A DNA stretch of 64,000 nt from Clostridiaceae bacterium (GCA_012518795.1 JAAYRL010000050.1:1-64000); one strand, 5' to 3'; shown: positions 38,251 through 49,727, numbered from the stretch's first letter. Program-made: numbers and translations. The notes: generated by a model from the sequence alone, not told the origin.

Positions 38251-39252
38251 ATGGTAAAATATATCTTAAAAAGACTTGGACTTGCCATAATAATTTTATT
38301 AGGTGTATCTCTATTAATTTATATGCTGACAATGGCAATGCCGGCTGACTACATTGATAATCGAACTGCTGCTGCAGTACAGAGTGGTCAGATGACACCG
38401 GAAGATGTACTAAGGCTCAAAGAGCTCTATGGTTTAGCAGATAAAAGCTTGCCGGGAATCCTCAAAGGCTATGCCTCATGGTTTAGCAATGCCTTACAAG
38501 GTGACTTGGGTTTTTCGTTCCTTTATGGACGTCCTGTAACACAAGTTATTAAAGAATATGTTTGGATATCTTTCTTTATTTCATTAATAGCTTATGTTAT
38601 AGAAATAATCATTGCCATCCCGATGGGGATACGGGCTGCGGTCAATCAGTACAGCGGATACGACTATACTGTATCAGTCTTTTCTATGATGGCGACAGCG
38701 TTACCGTCATTCTTTTTAGCAGCACTGCTGATGAATTTTTTCAGTATTAACTTAGGTTGGTTCCCTTTACAGGGGTTAACTACGGCAACTAAAATATTCC
38801 ATCCGAGTGATAAATGGGGAATTTTTTTAGACAAAGCCTGGCATTTGGTATTGCCGATTATAACATTAACTCTCTTGAGTATTGGGGGTTTGATGCGTTA
38901 CACGAGAACCAATATGCTTGAAGTAATGAATTCAGATTATATTCGCACGGCAAGAGCCAAAGGTTTGCCGGAAAAAAAGGTTATAAATAAACATGCTTTC
39001 CGTAATACCTTTATTCCTCTGGTTACAACATTATCAGGTATGCTTCCCGGATTATTCAGCGGTGCAATGATTACCGAAACAGTTTTCTCTATTCCGGGTA
39101 TCGGCAGTATGGCACTGCGGGCAACTCTACAGGGAGATATTCCTTTCGTTATGGGCTACAATATGTTTTTGGCAATATTAACTGTAATAGGATATTTAAT
39201 CTCCGACCTGATGTATGCGGTAGTTGATCCGAGAGTTCAAATTTCCAAGTAA
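38251..39252 (+). CDS. oppB: Oligopeptide ABC transporter permease
   Basis: DppB/OppB-type permease (RTARAKGLPEKKVINKHAFRN). Confidence 0.93.
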   Translation: MVKYILKRLGLAIIILLGVSLLIYMLTMAMPADYIDNRTAAAVQSGQMTPEDVLRLKELYGLADKSLPGILKGYASWFSNALQGDLGFSFLYGRPVTQVIKEYVWISFFISLIAYVIEIIIAIPMGIRAAVNQYSGYDYTVSVFSMMATALPSFFLAALLMNFFSINLGWFPLQGLTTATKIFHPSDKWGIFLDKAWHLVLPIITLTLLSIGGLMRYTRTNMLEVMNSDYIRTARAKGLPEKKVINKHAFRNTFIPLVTTLSGMLPGLFSGAMITETVFSIPGIGSMALRATLQGDIPFVMGYNMFLAILTVIGYLISDLMYAVVDPRVQISK

Positions 39253-39263
39253 GGTGGTGCGCA

Positions 39264-40385
39264 ATGACAGATAACATTATTAACTTAACCAATCAGCACG
39301 ATCTTAATTCTGAAGTAAAGAAAAAAACACCGGTTGTACAGGGTGAAATGGCTCGTTTAGAAGCCGAAGAACTTGCTATACAAACCGCTAAGAATTTCAG
39401 ATCTATTTCTCCGGCCAGAATGGTAGCCAAACGCTTTTTCCGAAGTCGTCTTTCTATTGTAGGATTGTGTATAATTATTTTTGTTTTTATCTTTTCGTTT
39501 TTAGGTCCGGTCATTGTTGACGCAACTTGGGGTTATGGTGAGACACAAGTTTTCAAAGTACCACGTCAATCACAATTATTGACGACAGCAAACTTTGAAG
39601 GTGCGGATGGACGCAAATATGTCTACTATGACAGATCAATCAGTACAGTTACAACCAAGGCGCCGCCTTCTGCCGATCATTGGCTCGGTACTGATACTAA
39701 CGGTTTGGATATTTTTGTTCGTTTAATGTACGGTGGTCGGATATCTCTGACGATTTCGTTCCTGACGATATTTCTGCAAATGATTTTAGGTACAATTCTG
39801 GGAGGTATTGCCGGATATTACGGTGGCTGGGTAGATCAGCTGATTATGAGGATAGTGGATATTTTTGCCTGTTTGCCCGGAATGCCGATTCTGATGATTT
39901 TATCGGCAGTATTGGCATCAATTGAAGAGATTCCTGCTGAACACCGAATTTACTATTTAATGGGATTTTTGACTTTGATCAGTTGGACCGGAACGGCACG
40001 TTTGGTCAGGGGACAATTATTATCGTTACGTGAACAAGAATTTATGCTGGCTGCTGAAACTACCGGGATTAAAACTTCACGCAAAATCTTTAAACATTTG
40101 ATTCCCAACACCGTGCCGCAATTAATTGTTTCAGCTTCTTTGGGTTTAGGTCAAATTATTCTCTATGAATCAACTCTATCCTATCTGGGTATCGGTGTTC
40201 CGTTCCCGAATGCGGCATGGGGTTCAATGATTGCTTTAGCGGATCCTTCCAAAGGCCAAGAGATTTTAGCTTATTACCCTAATATGTGGCTGCCTGCAGG
40301 TATTCTGATTGTGATGACAGTTCTTGCATTTAGCTTTGTTGGTGACGGTTTACGTGATGCATTTGATCCGCGTCAGAAAAAATAG
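39264..40385 (+). CDS. oppC: Oligopeptide ABC transporter permease
   Basis: OppC-type permease (HWLGTDTNGLDIFVRLMYGGRISL). Confidence 0.93.
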   Translation: MTDNIINLTNQHDLNSEVKKKTPVVQGEMARLEAEELAIQTAKNFRSISPARMVAKRFFRSRLSIVGLCIIIFVFIFSFLGPVIVDATWGYGETQVFKVPRQSQLLTTANFEGADGRKYVYYDRSISTVTTKAPPSADHWLGTDTNGLDIFVRLMYGGRISLTISFLTIFLQMILGTILGGIAGYYGGWVDQLIMRIVDIFACLPGMPILMILSAVLASIEEIPAEHRIYYLMGFLTLISWTGTARLVRGQLLSLREQEFMLAAETTGIKTSRKIFKHLIPNTVPQLIVSASLGLGQIILYESTLSYLGIGVPFPNAAWGSMIALADPSKGQEILAYYPNMWLPAGILIVMTVLAFSFVGDGLRDAFDPRQKK

Positions 40386-40393
40386 GAGTTAAT

Positions 40394-41677
40394 ATGGCAA
40401 AAGAAAATAAAAAGACAAAAAACACTCAATACCTAACCATAAAAGAAGAGCGTGAAATTGCAAAATCAAATCGTAAGATTATGAAGCAATTTGAAAGAGC
40501 TAAAAACAGAAAAAATGTTGATGAGTCTGAATTTACAACTCAAATGCATGATCCGCGTAATGTTATAGAAATTGATAATTTGCATACCTATTTTTATACC
40601 GATGTCGGTACGACCAAAGCTGTAAACGGTGTTAGTTTCAAGATACCTGAAGGTAAAATTGTCGGCGTAGTAGGGGAGTCCGGTTGTGGTAAATCAGTTA
40701 CTTCATTGTCTGTGATGCAATTAGTTCAGGGACCGGTCGGACAGATTGTTGACGGTAGTATTCGTTATACGACAAGCGAGGGTAAATGCTATGATATTGC
40801 AAAAATGCCGCGAGATGAGATGCGTCGTATTCGTGGTAAGGAAATTGCGATGATTTTCCAGGAACCGATGACGTCGTTAAATCCGGTGTTTAAAATCGGT
40901 GACCAATTGGATGAAGCCCTGGCAATTTTTGAGCCGAAAATGTCAAAAAACGAAGTTAAAGCCCGTTCAATCGAGATGCTTGAAATGGTGGGAATTGCTG
41001 ATCAGGAAAAAATATATCACAATTATCCACATGAGCTATCCGGCGGTATGAGACAACGTGTAATGATTGCAATGGCTCTGATCTGCAATCCGCGTTTAAT
41101 CATTGCTGATGAGCCGACTACAGCCCTGGATGTTACAATTCAGGCTCAAATTTTAGAGCTGTTGCTTGAAGTTAAAAATAAAATTAACGGCAGTATCATG
41201 TTAATCACCCATGACTTGGGTGTTATTGCCGGTATGGCAGATTATGTCGTGGTAATGTATGCAGGAAAAATCGTTGAAGCCGGTGATATTCATGATATCT
41301 TCAAAAATCCGAAACATCCATATACTGTAGGTTTGATGCGTTCTTTACCAAGCCTGAGTCATGTTGTAACCGGATCCCGTCTTTATTCTATTCCGGGTCA
41401 AGTACCAAGCCCGGTAAATTTGCCGGACAACTGTTATTTTTGTAACCGTTGTGAATATTCATTTGATATATGCATGGAACAATATCCGCCCGACTATTAC
41501 TTTGAAGATAATCATAGAGCTGCTTGTTTCTTATACGATGAAAAATATAAAGATTTAGATTTGATCAAACCGGAATTGCCGCGTAATTTAACCGATGACT
41601 CTGAAAGTATAATGGCTAGAAAAATCCCTCAAGGTAGAGTTGTTTTAGAATCTGAAACAGATGGGTTTGGAGGATAG
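40394..41677 (+). CDS. oppD: Oligopeptide ABC transporter ATPase
   Basis: [51 protein letters not shown]. Confidence 0.95.
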   Translation: MAKENKKTKNTQYLTIKEEREIAKSNRKIMKQFERAKNRKNVDESEFTTQMHDPRNVIEIDNLHTYFYTDVGTTKAVNGVSFKIPEGKIVGVVGESGCGKSVTSLSVMQLVQGPVGQIVDGSIRYTTSEGKCYDIAKMPRDEMRRIRGKEIAMIFQEPMTSLNPVFKIGDQLDEALAIFEPKMSKNEVKARSIEMLEMVGIADQEKIYHNYPHELSGGMRQRVMIAMALICNPRLIIADEPTTALDVTIQAQILELLLEVKNKINGSIMLITHDLGVIAGMADYVVVMYAGKIVEAGDIHDIFKNPKHPYTVGLMRSLPSLSHVVTGSRLYSIPGQVPSPVNLPDNCYFCNRCEYSFDICMEQYPPDYYFEDNHRAACFLYDEKYKDLDLIKPELPRNLTDDSESIMARKIPQGRVVLESETDGFGG

Positions 41678-41683
41678 AAGAAC

Positions 41684-42754
41684 ATGAGCAATAATCAAGT
41701 TCCAGAAACCATGTTAAACAATGATGCAATTTTATATAGTACAGAAATGAATAAAGATAATCTTGATCGTAATGTCCAGAACAACTCCAATGATTATCTT
41801 GTGCAAGTAAAGAACCTAAAAAAATATTTTCCTGCCGGACTTAAAGGAACAACCCGTCAATATGTTAAAGCGGTTGATGATGTTTCTTTTAATATACCTA
41901 AAGGTACAACTATGGGGTTAGTAGGTGAATCGGGTTGCGGCAAAACTACGGTAGGTCGCACTATGCTACGTCTGTATTCCATGACAGGCGGTGAAGTGTA
42001 TTTTGACGGCCAAAACATCAATAAATTATCAAGGAGTGCTTTGAGGAAACTTCGCCCCAGAATGCAGATGATTTTCCAAGATCCATATTCCAGCCTTTCA
42101 CCGAGAATGCCGGTTGGCGAAATTATCGGTGAAGCAGTCCGAGAACATAATATTGTTCCAAAAGCTGAATTAAACGAGTATGTTGCTAAAGCCATGAATG
42201 ATTGCGGTTTACCCTATCAATATGCCCGACGCTATCCACATGAATTTTCCGGCGGTCAAAGACAAAGAATTTGTATAGCCAGAGCGGTTGCTTTGCAACC
42301 GGATTTCATCGTTTGTGATGAGCCTGTTTCCGCTTTGGACGTTTCAATTCAAGCTCAAATTATCAATTTGCTGCAAGATTTACAAAATGAATTCGGATAC
42401 ACTTATTTATTTATATCTCATGACTTATCTGTGGTGGAGTATATTTCCGATACAATCGGTGTTATGTATCTAGGTTCGATGGTGGAGTTCGGAGACAAGA
42501 AAAAATTATTTGCCAAACCGATGCACCCTTATACACAAGCCTTACTGTCTGCAGTTCCGGTACCGGATCCGGACTTTGAAATGCAACGCGTTATTTTGGA
42601 AGGTGATATACCTAGTCCGGTGAACCCGCCGTCAGGATGTAAATTCAGAACTCGTTGCCAATATGCAACTGAAGAATGTGCAAAATCATGTCCTAAATTC
42701 ATCGAATATGAATCACAACACGAAGTAGCCTGTTTCCTTTATCCTCAAGAGTAA
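41684..42754 (+). CDS. oppF: Oligopeptide ABC transporter ATPase
   Basis: GESGCGKTTVGRTMLRLY; FQDPYSSLSPRM; FSGGQRQRICIARAVAL. Confidence 0.95.
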   Translation: MSNNQVPETMLNNDAILYSTEMNKDNLDRNVQNNSNDYLVQVKNLKKYFPAGLKGTTRQYVKAVDDVSFNIPKGTTMGLVGESGCGKTTVGRTMLRLYSMTGGEVYFDGQNINKLSRSALRKLRPRMQMIFQDPYSSLSPRMPVGEIIGEAVREHNIVPKAELNEYVAKAMNDCGLPYQYARRYPHEFSGGQRQRICIARAVALQPDFIVCDEPVSALDVSIQAQIINLLQDLQNEFGYTYLFISHDLSVVEYISDTIGVMYLGSMVEFGDKKKLFAKPMHPYTQALLSAVPVPDPDFEMQRVILEGDIPSPVNPPSGCKFRTRCQYATEECAKSCPKFIEYESQHEVACFLYPQE

Positions 42755-42763
42755 TCCAGCATT

Positions 42764-43099
42764 ATGACTGAACAGAACAAAATACCAAATAAGAACAATA
42801 CATCTACCGGCAATGAGGAAATTTTAGATGATGACGGCAGAGTTTATGCAGATATGAGTATGATTGATGAAATGACTCCTGCAGGATCACTTTTTGGCGT
42901 TGGTCGTAAGAAAAAAATTCCACGTTTGGACGAAAACGGTTATCCGATTAAAGAAGAAGACAATTCGATTGAATTAGAAAAAGAAGAAAAAAAACAAATT
43001 GTGCGAGGGGTTATCAGAGCACATCTTGTTTTCGCTTTGGTTGGTATTGCATTCATAGCATTAATGTATGTCTTATTGGTTGTTTTCTGGTTAAAATGA
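42764..43099 (+). CDS. Small single-TM hypothetical protein
   Basis: C-terminal TM LVFALVGIAFIALMYVLLVVFWL; directly downstream of oppF. Confidence 0.65.
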   Translation: MTEQNKIPNKNNTSTGNEEILDDDGRVYADMSMIDEMTPAGSLFGVGRKKKIPRLDENGYPIKEEDNSIELEKEEKKQIVRGVIRAHLVFALVGIAFIALMYVLLVVFWLK

Positions 43100-43236
43100 T
43101 AGTGAAATCAGGATAATCATGTAAGATTAGAGCCGCTATTTTATTTTCCCGGCATAGTCTGACATGAATGTGAATGATTTCAACTGTTGCCAGGTTTTCG
43201 GTATTTATTAATTAATTACTTAAATTATTTTTAGGT

Positions 43237-45585
43237 TCAATTACTTAAAACATTGTCAGGTTTCAGATATTTATTAAACCAATTAATAATCTCAGCAAGT
43301 CGTTTGATTCTGGCTTGAGGTTTACCGGATCTGGAAAGTTCATGCGTTTCGTTTTTGAATACAACTAATTTTGTATCTACTTGATGAATTTGCAGAGCTG
43401 CATACATTTGAATTCCTTGTTCCAACGGACAACGATAATCTTGCTCAGCATGAATAAATAAAGTTGGTGTTGTTGCTTGATCGGCATATTTTAAAGGTGA
43501 TTGATTCCAGGTATCTTCCAAGTTTTGCCAAGGATTTGATGCGGTCTGATCTTGAGTGAAATAGTAACCGATATCGGAAACACCGTAAAAGCTTGTCCAG
43601 TTGGAAATTGAGCGTTGAGAATTGGCAGCAGCGAATCGATCAGTATGACCGATGATCCAATTAACCATGAAACCACCGTATGAACCACCCAAACAACCTA
43701 AACGCGAATTATCTATTTGAGGATATCTTTCGAGTACCAAATCGGTAAAATTCATCAGATCCTGATAATCAATCGTACCATATTTGCCTCTGATATCTGA
43801 AAACTCGTCACCGTGTCCATCCGAACCGTGTGGATTGGTAAAGAATACAAAATAGCCTTGACCTGCCAAATATTGCATTTCGTGATGCAAGACTGTACCG
43901 TAAACAGTTTTCGGTCCGCCGTGGATTGCCAAGAGAGCAGGATAAGATTGATTTTCTTTGAAATCTGCCGGTTTAATGACAAATCCGTCAAGAGTTGCTT
44001 CATTAGATTCAAATTGAAATTTTTCAATAGGCAAAAGCTCAGTATCTGCTAATATATTACTAAAATCAGTTAATTGGCGGATCGCACTATTTTCAAAGTC
44101 GAAACTAGTATTACCAAAATTATCCAAACTTTTGGAATCAGCAATATCAAAACCATCAGTATTGTTATTCTTAAGCGGCAAAGCATAAAGTTCGGGCAAC
44201 TTAAAGCCAAACATTGCAACAAAATAGATTGTATCATCAACTATAGTAAAGCTGTCGATAGAACCGTTTTCTTCAATTATTGTGGAAACTTCACCACAAG
44301 GATTTATTTTCTGTAAAATGGCTTTGTCACGAACAGTTGAAACATAATATAAATCTGAACCTTGAATACCAATACAGTTACCTCCTCCGAATCTGGCATC
44401 AGTACCGACACTCGAACCGATTGAAGTGTCAAAACCGGCTTGACTGATTTGGCTGATCGAATTATCTGCCAAATCGATCAGGTAAATTTGAGGGTTCTGA
44501 TTAAGTCCGATTTTGTTACAATCTGAAGCTATTAAATATGCCAAATTATTTTGTTCTGCGATGAAGTTTACGGAATATATCTGATATTCCTGTTGGCTGA
44601 TTGTTTGTCGTTCACAGGATGATAAATCAATGACGAACAGATTTTCTTTAAGCTGGCTGACTTTTTTATTGGGTGAGCTAAAGAAAATTACTTTTTGTTT
44701 ATCCGGAGAAAGTTCAAAACCATTGACTGATTCTTGTTCGGACGAAATCAATTTGAGAACGCCGGATTCAATTTGTTTTTGCTCATTGATTGTTGATTGC
44801 AAAATTTCGCTGTTGTTTACCGCAGGAGAATTATCATTGTCGTTTATCGTTTGAGTATTTTCGTCGTCGTTTGTTGTTTGTGTATTTTCGTCGTCGATTG
44901 TTACTTGAGAAGTTTCACTGTCTGTTGATTCTGTAAGTAAAATCCGAGTTGCTTTCGGCAATTGATCTGATTCCGATTTACTTTTTTTGGCTAAAGCCTG
45001 TTTTTTTGCTAATTCAGCATCAAACAGATAAAGCCCTGCACGAATTCCTGTTGTATATCCTGCGCCATTTAACCAAAATGGTAAATCGCCGATTTCTATC
45101 CAATCTAAACTGTGATCTAAATCCTGATAGCCGTGGATTAAATACAAATCAGGTTTTAATTCGTATATTTGGTTAACCTTAAGTTCAACTTCAAATTCAA
45201 ATTCTGCTTCGCCACCGGCAGGATTAATTTTCCAAAATTTAGTTCCGGAAGAGGATTTATCCTTTGCAGATGTAGAGGAATCTTGTTGTTTAGCAACTCT
45301 GCCTGAAGTAAATAACAGACTTCCATCATGTAAAAATGTCACAGAGCTATCTTGATCCGAGCTGGTTAATTTATTTATTTTTGAATTTCTTCGATTATAT
45401 GTCCATATATTAGTTTGATAATTGTTTGCAACAAGATCCGGTTTGCTGACTTGAAAGATAACTGAATCATTAGCATGATCTGCTTGTGGTGTATGTACGA
45501 AAGACCATTCGGTAAATTGTTCAATTTTCATTTTGTTCATATTTGAGGTAATGTCTGCAATGATTGTAGTGTTTGAGTTATCCAT
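43237..45585 (-). CDS. S9-family (acylaminoacyl/prolyl oligopeptidase) peptidase
   Basis: LLAIHGGPKTVYG, LGCLGGSYGGFMVNWI (catalytic Ser), HAEQDYRCPLEQG, FKNETHELSRSGKP. Confidence 0.93.
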   Translation of the reverse strand: MDNSNTTIIADITSNMNKMKIEQFTEWSFVHTPQADHANDSVIFQVSKPDLVANNYQTNIWTYNRRNSKINKLTSSDQDSSVTFLHDGSLLFTSGRVAKQQDSSTSAKDKSSSGTKFWKINPAGGEAEFEFEVELKVNQIYELKPDLYLIHGYQDLDHSLDWIEIGDLPFWLNGAGYTTGIRAGLYLFDAELAKKQALAKKSKSESDQLPKATRILLTESTDSETSQVTIDDENTQTTNDDENTQTINDNDNSPAVNNSEILQSTINEQKQIESGVLKLISSEQESVNGFELSPDKQKVIFFSSPNKKVSQLKENLFVIDLSSCERQTISQQEYQIYSVNFIAEQNNLAYLIASDCNKIGLNQNPQIYLIDLADNSISQISQAGFDTSIGSSVGTDARFGGGNCIGIQGSDLYYVSTVRDKAILQKINPCGEVSTIIEENGSIDSFTIVDDTIYFVAMFGFKLPELYALPLKNNNTDGFDIADSKSLDNFGNTSFDFENSAIRQLTDFSNILADTELLPIEKFQFESNEATLDGFVIKPADFKENQSYPALLAIHGGPKTVYGTVLHHEMQYLAGQGYFVFFTNPHGSDGHGDEFSDIRGKYGTIDYQDLMNFTDLVLERYPQIDNSRLGCLGGSYGGFMVNWIIGHTDRFAAANSQRSISNWTSFYGVSDIGYYFTQDQTASNPWQNLEDTWNQSPLKYADQATTPTLFIHAEQDYRCPLEQGIQMYAALQIHQVDTKLVVFKNETHELSRSGKPQARIKRLAEIINWFNKYLKPDNVLSN

Positions 45586-45975
45586 GTTTGTAATACCTAT
45601 ATTTTCTAATTTTTCTATTCTTTATAATTAAAATCATTTTTCTTATTATGTTTATCATTATTTGCTACTTATGTTCTTATGTCAAAAAAACCGTGACAAA
45701 AGCTGTTAAGTTGTCACTAGAACTACTAGATTAATTTTTAAGAGTTTTTAATATTTTGAGCTGTATAATTTATTACACTTTATACCAATTAATGTGTTTG
45801 ATGTCATTTGGTGTTTTTTAGACATTATAAATATGAGTATTATAAAGAATTTTTCGAGGATTCTTTTATGTTATAATTTACTGAGTATTAATATATAAAT
45901 AATATAATAGCTGTTAAATTATAGCTGCATTGATAAAGAGTTAAGCAGATAAAAGAATGGTTAGTAGAGGGTTTT

Positions 45976-46884
45976 ATGGATTCAGTTAAATTGAACGACT
46001 TGATCAAAGAGTTTCATTTAGAAGTTATACGCGGTTTTGACATGATTGACACTACGGAACTATTTATTCCGGATATTACACGTCCCGGTTTGCAATTAGC
46101 AGGAAATTATATGCATTTCGGTCCGGATCGAATTCAATTGATCGGTAATATGGAAATAGCATATCTCAAGTCTTTGACTGAAGAAGAGCGTATTCAAAAA
46201 TATAATGCGCTGTTTGCGACCGGAATTCCCTGTTTAATTATTAGCAGAAATCATCAAGCGGATCCTGCGATGCTGGAGGTTGCAGCTAAGTATAAAATTC
46301 CGATACTCAGCACATCAGAGGGAACTGCTGAATTTTATAGCAGTGTTACTAAATATCTTAATGTAGAATTGGCGGAACGTGTTTCAATCCATGGTGTTTT
46401 CATCGAAGTTTACGGTGAAGGAATTCTAATGTTGGGGAGTAGCGGAGTAGGTAAATCAGAAACGGCTTTGGAAATTGTTAAACGCGGACATCGCCTGATT
46501 GCTGACGATTTAGTTGAAATCAGAAAAGTATCTGATACGACTTTATTAGGCAGAGCGCCTGAAATTATTCGACATCTGATTGAAATAAGAGGTATCGGAA
46601 TTTTAGACGTTAAAGAATTATATGGTGTTTCTTCGGTGAAAACGCAGGAAAACATTCAATTTGTTATTAATCTTGAATTATGGAAAGAAGATAAAGTCTA
46701 TGACCGCATGGGCTTAATTGAAGAAACTACGGAAATTTTAGGTATTGAAATTCCCTCAATTACAATACCTGTTCGTCCGGGTCGAAATTTAGCCGTCATT
46801 GTTGAAGTGGCAGCAATTAACTTCAGACAGAAATCCATGGGCTATAATGCTGCACTTGCATTAACAGAGCGAGTTTTTAATTAA
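45976..46884 (+). CDS. hprK: HPr kinase/phosphorylase
   Basis: GSSGVGKSETALEIVKRGHRLIADDLVEI; IRGIGILDVKELYGVSSV. Confidence 0.97.
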   Translation: MDSVKLNDLIKEFHLEVIRGFDMIDTTELFIPDITRPGLQLAGNYMHFGPDRIQLIGNMEIAYLKSLTEEERIQKYNALFATGIPCLIISRNHQADPAMLEVAAKYKIPILSTSEGTAEFYSSVTKYLNVELAERVSIHGVFIEVYGEGILMLGSSGVGKSETALEIVKRGHRLIADDLVEIRKVSDTTLLGRAPEIIRHLIEIRGIGILDVKELYGVSSVKTQENIQFVINLELWKEDKVYDRMGLIEETTEILGIEIPSITIPVRPGRNLAVIVEVAAINFRQKSMGYNAALALTERVFN

Positions 46885-46888
46885 ATTC

Positions 46889-47842
46889 ATGGGAGTTTTT
46901 ATGAAAAACAATGATTCGTTGTATCGACAGTTATTTGCTGAATTGCCAAGACACAGAACTTTTTTCGATTATGAGATGAAATCTTTTTCAACTTTTAAGG
47001 TAGGCGGTAAAGCAGATATCCTTTTTTTGCCGGAAAGTGTATCTGAAATTAAAGCTGCCATTACGATATGTAAAAATAATTCAATTCCTTTTCAGGTTTT
47101 GGGTAAAGGTTCAAATGTTTTGATTTCAGATCGCGGTATTCGTGGTTTAACAATTTATTTGGGTAGCAATTTTACAAAAATATCCCATGAGGGTAAGCGG
47201 ATTAGGGCACAAGCAGGTGCATCTTTGGCTGCGATTACTTCATTAGCTGCTAAAAACAATCTGACCGGTTTAGAATTTTCGGTCGGTATACCGGGATCGG
47301 TTGGCGGAGCAGTGTTAATGAATGCAAGTGCCTATGACGGTGAAATTAAAGATGTGGTGATCAGTTCATCTTATTTAACAACTCAAGAAAAGATTGTTAC
47401 TTTGAATGGAGCTGAACATCAATTTGGCTATCGATCCAGTGTCTATCAAAACATATCCTCTATTATCTTAGAGGCGGATTTTATTTTAGAGGAAGGTAAT
47501 AGACTGGAAATTTATGAAAAAATACAGGATTTTCAAATTAAACGTAGAGCAAGTCAACCGATTGATAAATTTAGTGCGGGGAGTGCTTTCAAAAGACCGC
47601 CTGATAATTATGCCGGCAAATTAATATCCGATGCCGGATTAAAAGGCTATCGAGAGATGAATGCAGGTGTTTCTGCAAAACATGCAGGTTTTATTATCAA
47701 TTATGGTGGAGCATCGGCTTCCGATATAAATCGGGTTTTCGCTCATGTGAAATCTGTAGTAGAAGATAAATTTGGCGTAAGTCTGCAACCGGAAGTCAAA
47801 TGGATCGGAGATTGGACAGAAGAGGAAGTTCAATGGAAGTAA
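46889..47842 (+). CDS. murB: UDP-N-acetylenolpyruvoylglucosamine reductase
   Basis: FKVGGKADILFLPES; GKGSNVLISDRGIRGLTI; GIPGSVGGAVLMNASAYDGEIKDVV; FGYRSSVYQ. Confidence 0.97.
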   Translation: MGVFMKNNDSLYRQLFAELPRHRTFFDYEMKSFSTFKVGGKADILFLPESVSEIKAAITICKNNSIPFQVLGKGSNVLISDRGIRGLTIYLGSNFTKISHEGKRIRAQAGASLAAITSLAAKNNLTGLEFSVGIPGSVGGAVLMNASAYDGEIKDVVISSSYLTTQEKIVTLNGAEHQFGYRSSVYQNISSIILEADFILEEGNRLEIYEKIQDFQIKRRASQPIDKFSAGSAFKRPPDNYAGKLISDAGLKGYREMNAGVSAKHAGFIINYGGASASDINRVFAHVKSVVEDKFGVSLQPEVKWIGDWTEEEVQWK

Positions 47843-48729
47843 TTGTAATAACAGGTATGTCAGGTGCAGGCAAGAGTTCTGCAATGCGTCATCTGGAAGA
47901 CATGGATTATTTTTGTATTGATAATTTTCCGCCACTTTTATTGCCCGGTTTATTACAATCTTTTGCTGAAACCGAAAAGGAAATGGATGCTCTGAATTCA
48001 GATCGCAACCAAAAGCTGGCAATAGGTATAGACATCAGGAGTTTAGTGCGTTTTGGAAACATCAATGCGGATTTTTTGCAAATGTTTCCGGATGGAGTCA
48101 ATCATCGCATTATTTTTATGGAAGCTTCAGATGAAACACTGGTGTCTCGTTATAAACAAAGCAGACGAAATCATCCTTTGGCAGGTAAAGGTAATCTAAT
48201 TTCTGCCATTCGGGAAGAACGGGAAAAATTAAAAGAGTTGCGAGGCTTGTCCGATTTAATAATTGATACAACCGGAATGTCGCTCCATCGATTGAGAGAT
48301 TTTTTGTTCGATCTTTTAACAGAAAATGGACAAGATGGATTAATGACTATCTTTGTTCAATCGTTCGGGTTTAAATATGGAATTCCGCTGGATTGTGATT
48401 TAGTGGTTGATGTACGATTTATGCCTAATCCGTTTTATATTGAAGAATTACGTAAGTTATCCGGACTTGATACGCCGGTTAAAGAATATGTCTTGCGTTT
48501 TGCAGAAGTACAGGAATTTTTGCAATTATCGCAAAAACTTTTTGAATTTTCTTTGCCGTTGTATCAAAGAGAAGGCAAAGTGCGTTTGACTTTAGGTGTG
48601 GGCTGTACCGGTGGCAGGCATCGCTCAGTCACGATAGCTAAAGAGTTGGCATCTATTCTGCGCGAGATGGATTATCGGGTGTTTGTTGATCATCGGGATA
48701 TCCAACGGGATCCGGCCGGAGGACTTTAA
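47833..48729 (+). CDS. rapZ: RNase adapter/nucleotide-binding protein RapZ
   Basis: Start moved to ATG 47833. ITGMSGAGKSSAMRHLEDMDYFCIDNFPP; GCTGGRHRSVTIAK. Confidence 0.96.
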   Translation: MEVIVITGMSGAGKSSAMRHLEDMDYFCIDNFPPLLLPGLLQSFAETEKEMDALNSDRNQKLAIGIDIRSLVRFGNINADFLQMFPDGVNHRIIFMEASDETLVSRYKQSRRNHPLAGKGNLISAIREEREKLKELRGLSDLIIDTTGMSLHRLRDFLFDLLTENGQDGLMTIFVQSFGFKYGIPLDCDLVVDVRFMPNPFYIEELRKLSGLDTPVKEYVLRFAEVQEFLQLSQKLFEFSLPLYQREGKVRLTLGVGCTGGRHRSVTIAKELASILREMDYRVFVDHRDIQRDPAGGL

Positions 48730-49727
48730 TGTCAAAGATTAACCGAAGTTCAAAAACCGATGTTCCTGATCAAATACCAGATTCACAAAATCAAAACAAA
48801 TCTTTTTCCGCTCAATTAAGAGACTCAATTTTAGATAAGATTGAAGAAGATAGCAATTACTTGCGAATCAGTTTTATTGCATTTTGCAGTGTAAGTTTCA
48901 AATCTTTTAAGCAAAAACTGCGATTGGCAACACGTTCCGAAAATCTTGTTAACTATTTCCAAAAAGTCTTACGAAATGAATACCACACAGAAGCAATAAT
49001 TGTACACCATAAAGAATTAATTACCTGCACCGTTAATGATCAAGTTATCGTTTCCAGGCTTGGTGCAGATGTAGATCATTTGTTTCATCAAAACCCTGCA
49101 GATTTTTATGCACAATATTCTGTTGAAGATTATTACTCACTAATCAGAGCAATTCTCAGAGGCTTATATCTCGGTTGCGGCTTTTTGGCAAATCCTCAGG
49201 AGAGATATCATCTGGAATTTAATATTCCTAAACGGTCGACTTCGCTCTGGTACGGACTTTTTCTCTCGGAATTGAATCTTGAACCGGGGCGTACCGTTCA
49301 TCAGGGAAGTAAAGTTTTATATTTAAAAGAAGGCGAAATGATTGCTGACTTCCTACGCTATATAGGTGCTAATCAATATTTGCTCAGATTTGAAGAGATC
49401 AGAGTTGAAAAGGATATGCGTAACCGAGTTAATCGAATTGTCAATTGCGATAATGCCAATGCCCAACGTTTGGCAAATTCAGTGGCAAGACAGATCAATA
49501 ATATAAATTATCTGATTGACAAAATAGGTCTGGCTGAATTGCCGGATGATTTAAGGAAAATTGCAGAATTGCGCTTGAATTATCCGGATTATTCTTTGCG
49601 CGAATTGGGTGAATTGGCTCAGCCACCATTGGGTAAATCGGGTGTAAATCACCGCTTAACTAAAATTGATAAATTGGCTGATGAATTGCGTCAAGAAAAG
49701 TCAAATCAAGAAGAACGACTGAAATAA
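48729..49727 (+). CDS. whiA: DNA-binding protein WhiA
   Basis: LAGIDADENA/HTH-type architecture; C-terminal LRLNYPDYSLRELGELAQPPLGKSGVNHRLTKIDKLA. Confidence 0.95.
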   Translation: MSKINRSSKTDVPDQIPDSQNQNKSFSAQLRDSILDKIEEDSNYLRISFIAFCSVSFKSFKQKLRLATRSENLVNYFQKVLRNEYHTEAIIVHHKELITCTVNDQVIVSRLGADVDHLFHQNPADFYAQYSVEDYYSLIRAILRGLYLGCGFLANPQERYHLEFNIPKRSTSLWYGLFLSELNLEPGRTVHQGSKVLYLKEGEMIADFLRYIGANQYLLRFEEIRVEKDMRNRVNRIVNCDNANAQRLANSVARQINNINYLIDKIGLAELPDDLRKIAELRLNYPDYSLRELGELAQPPLGKSGVNHRLTKIDKLADELRQEKSNQEERLK

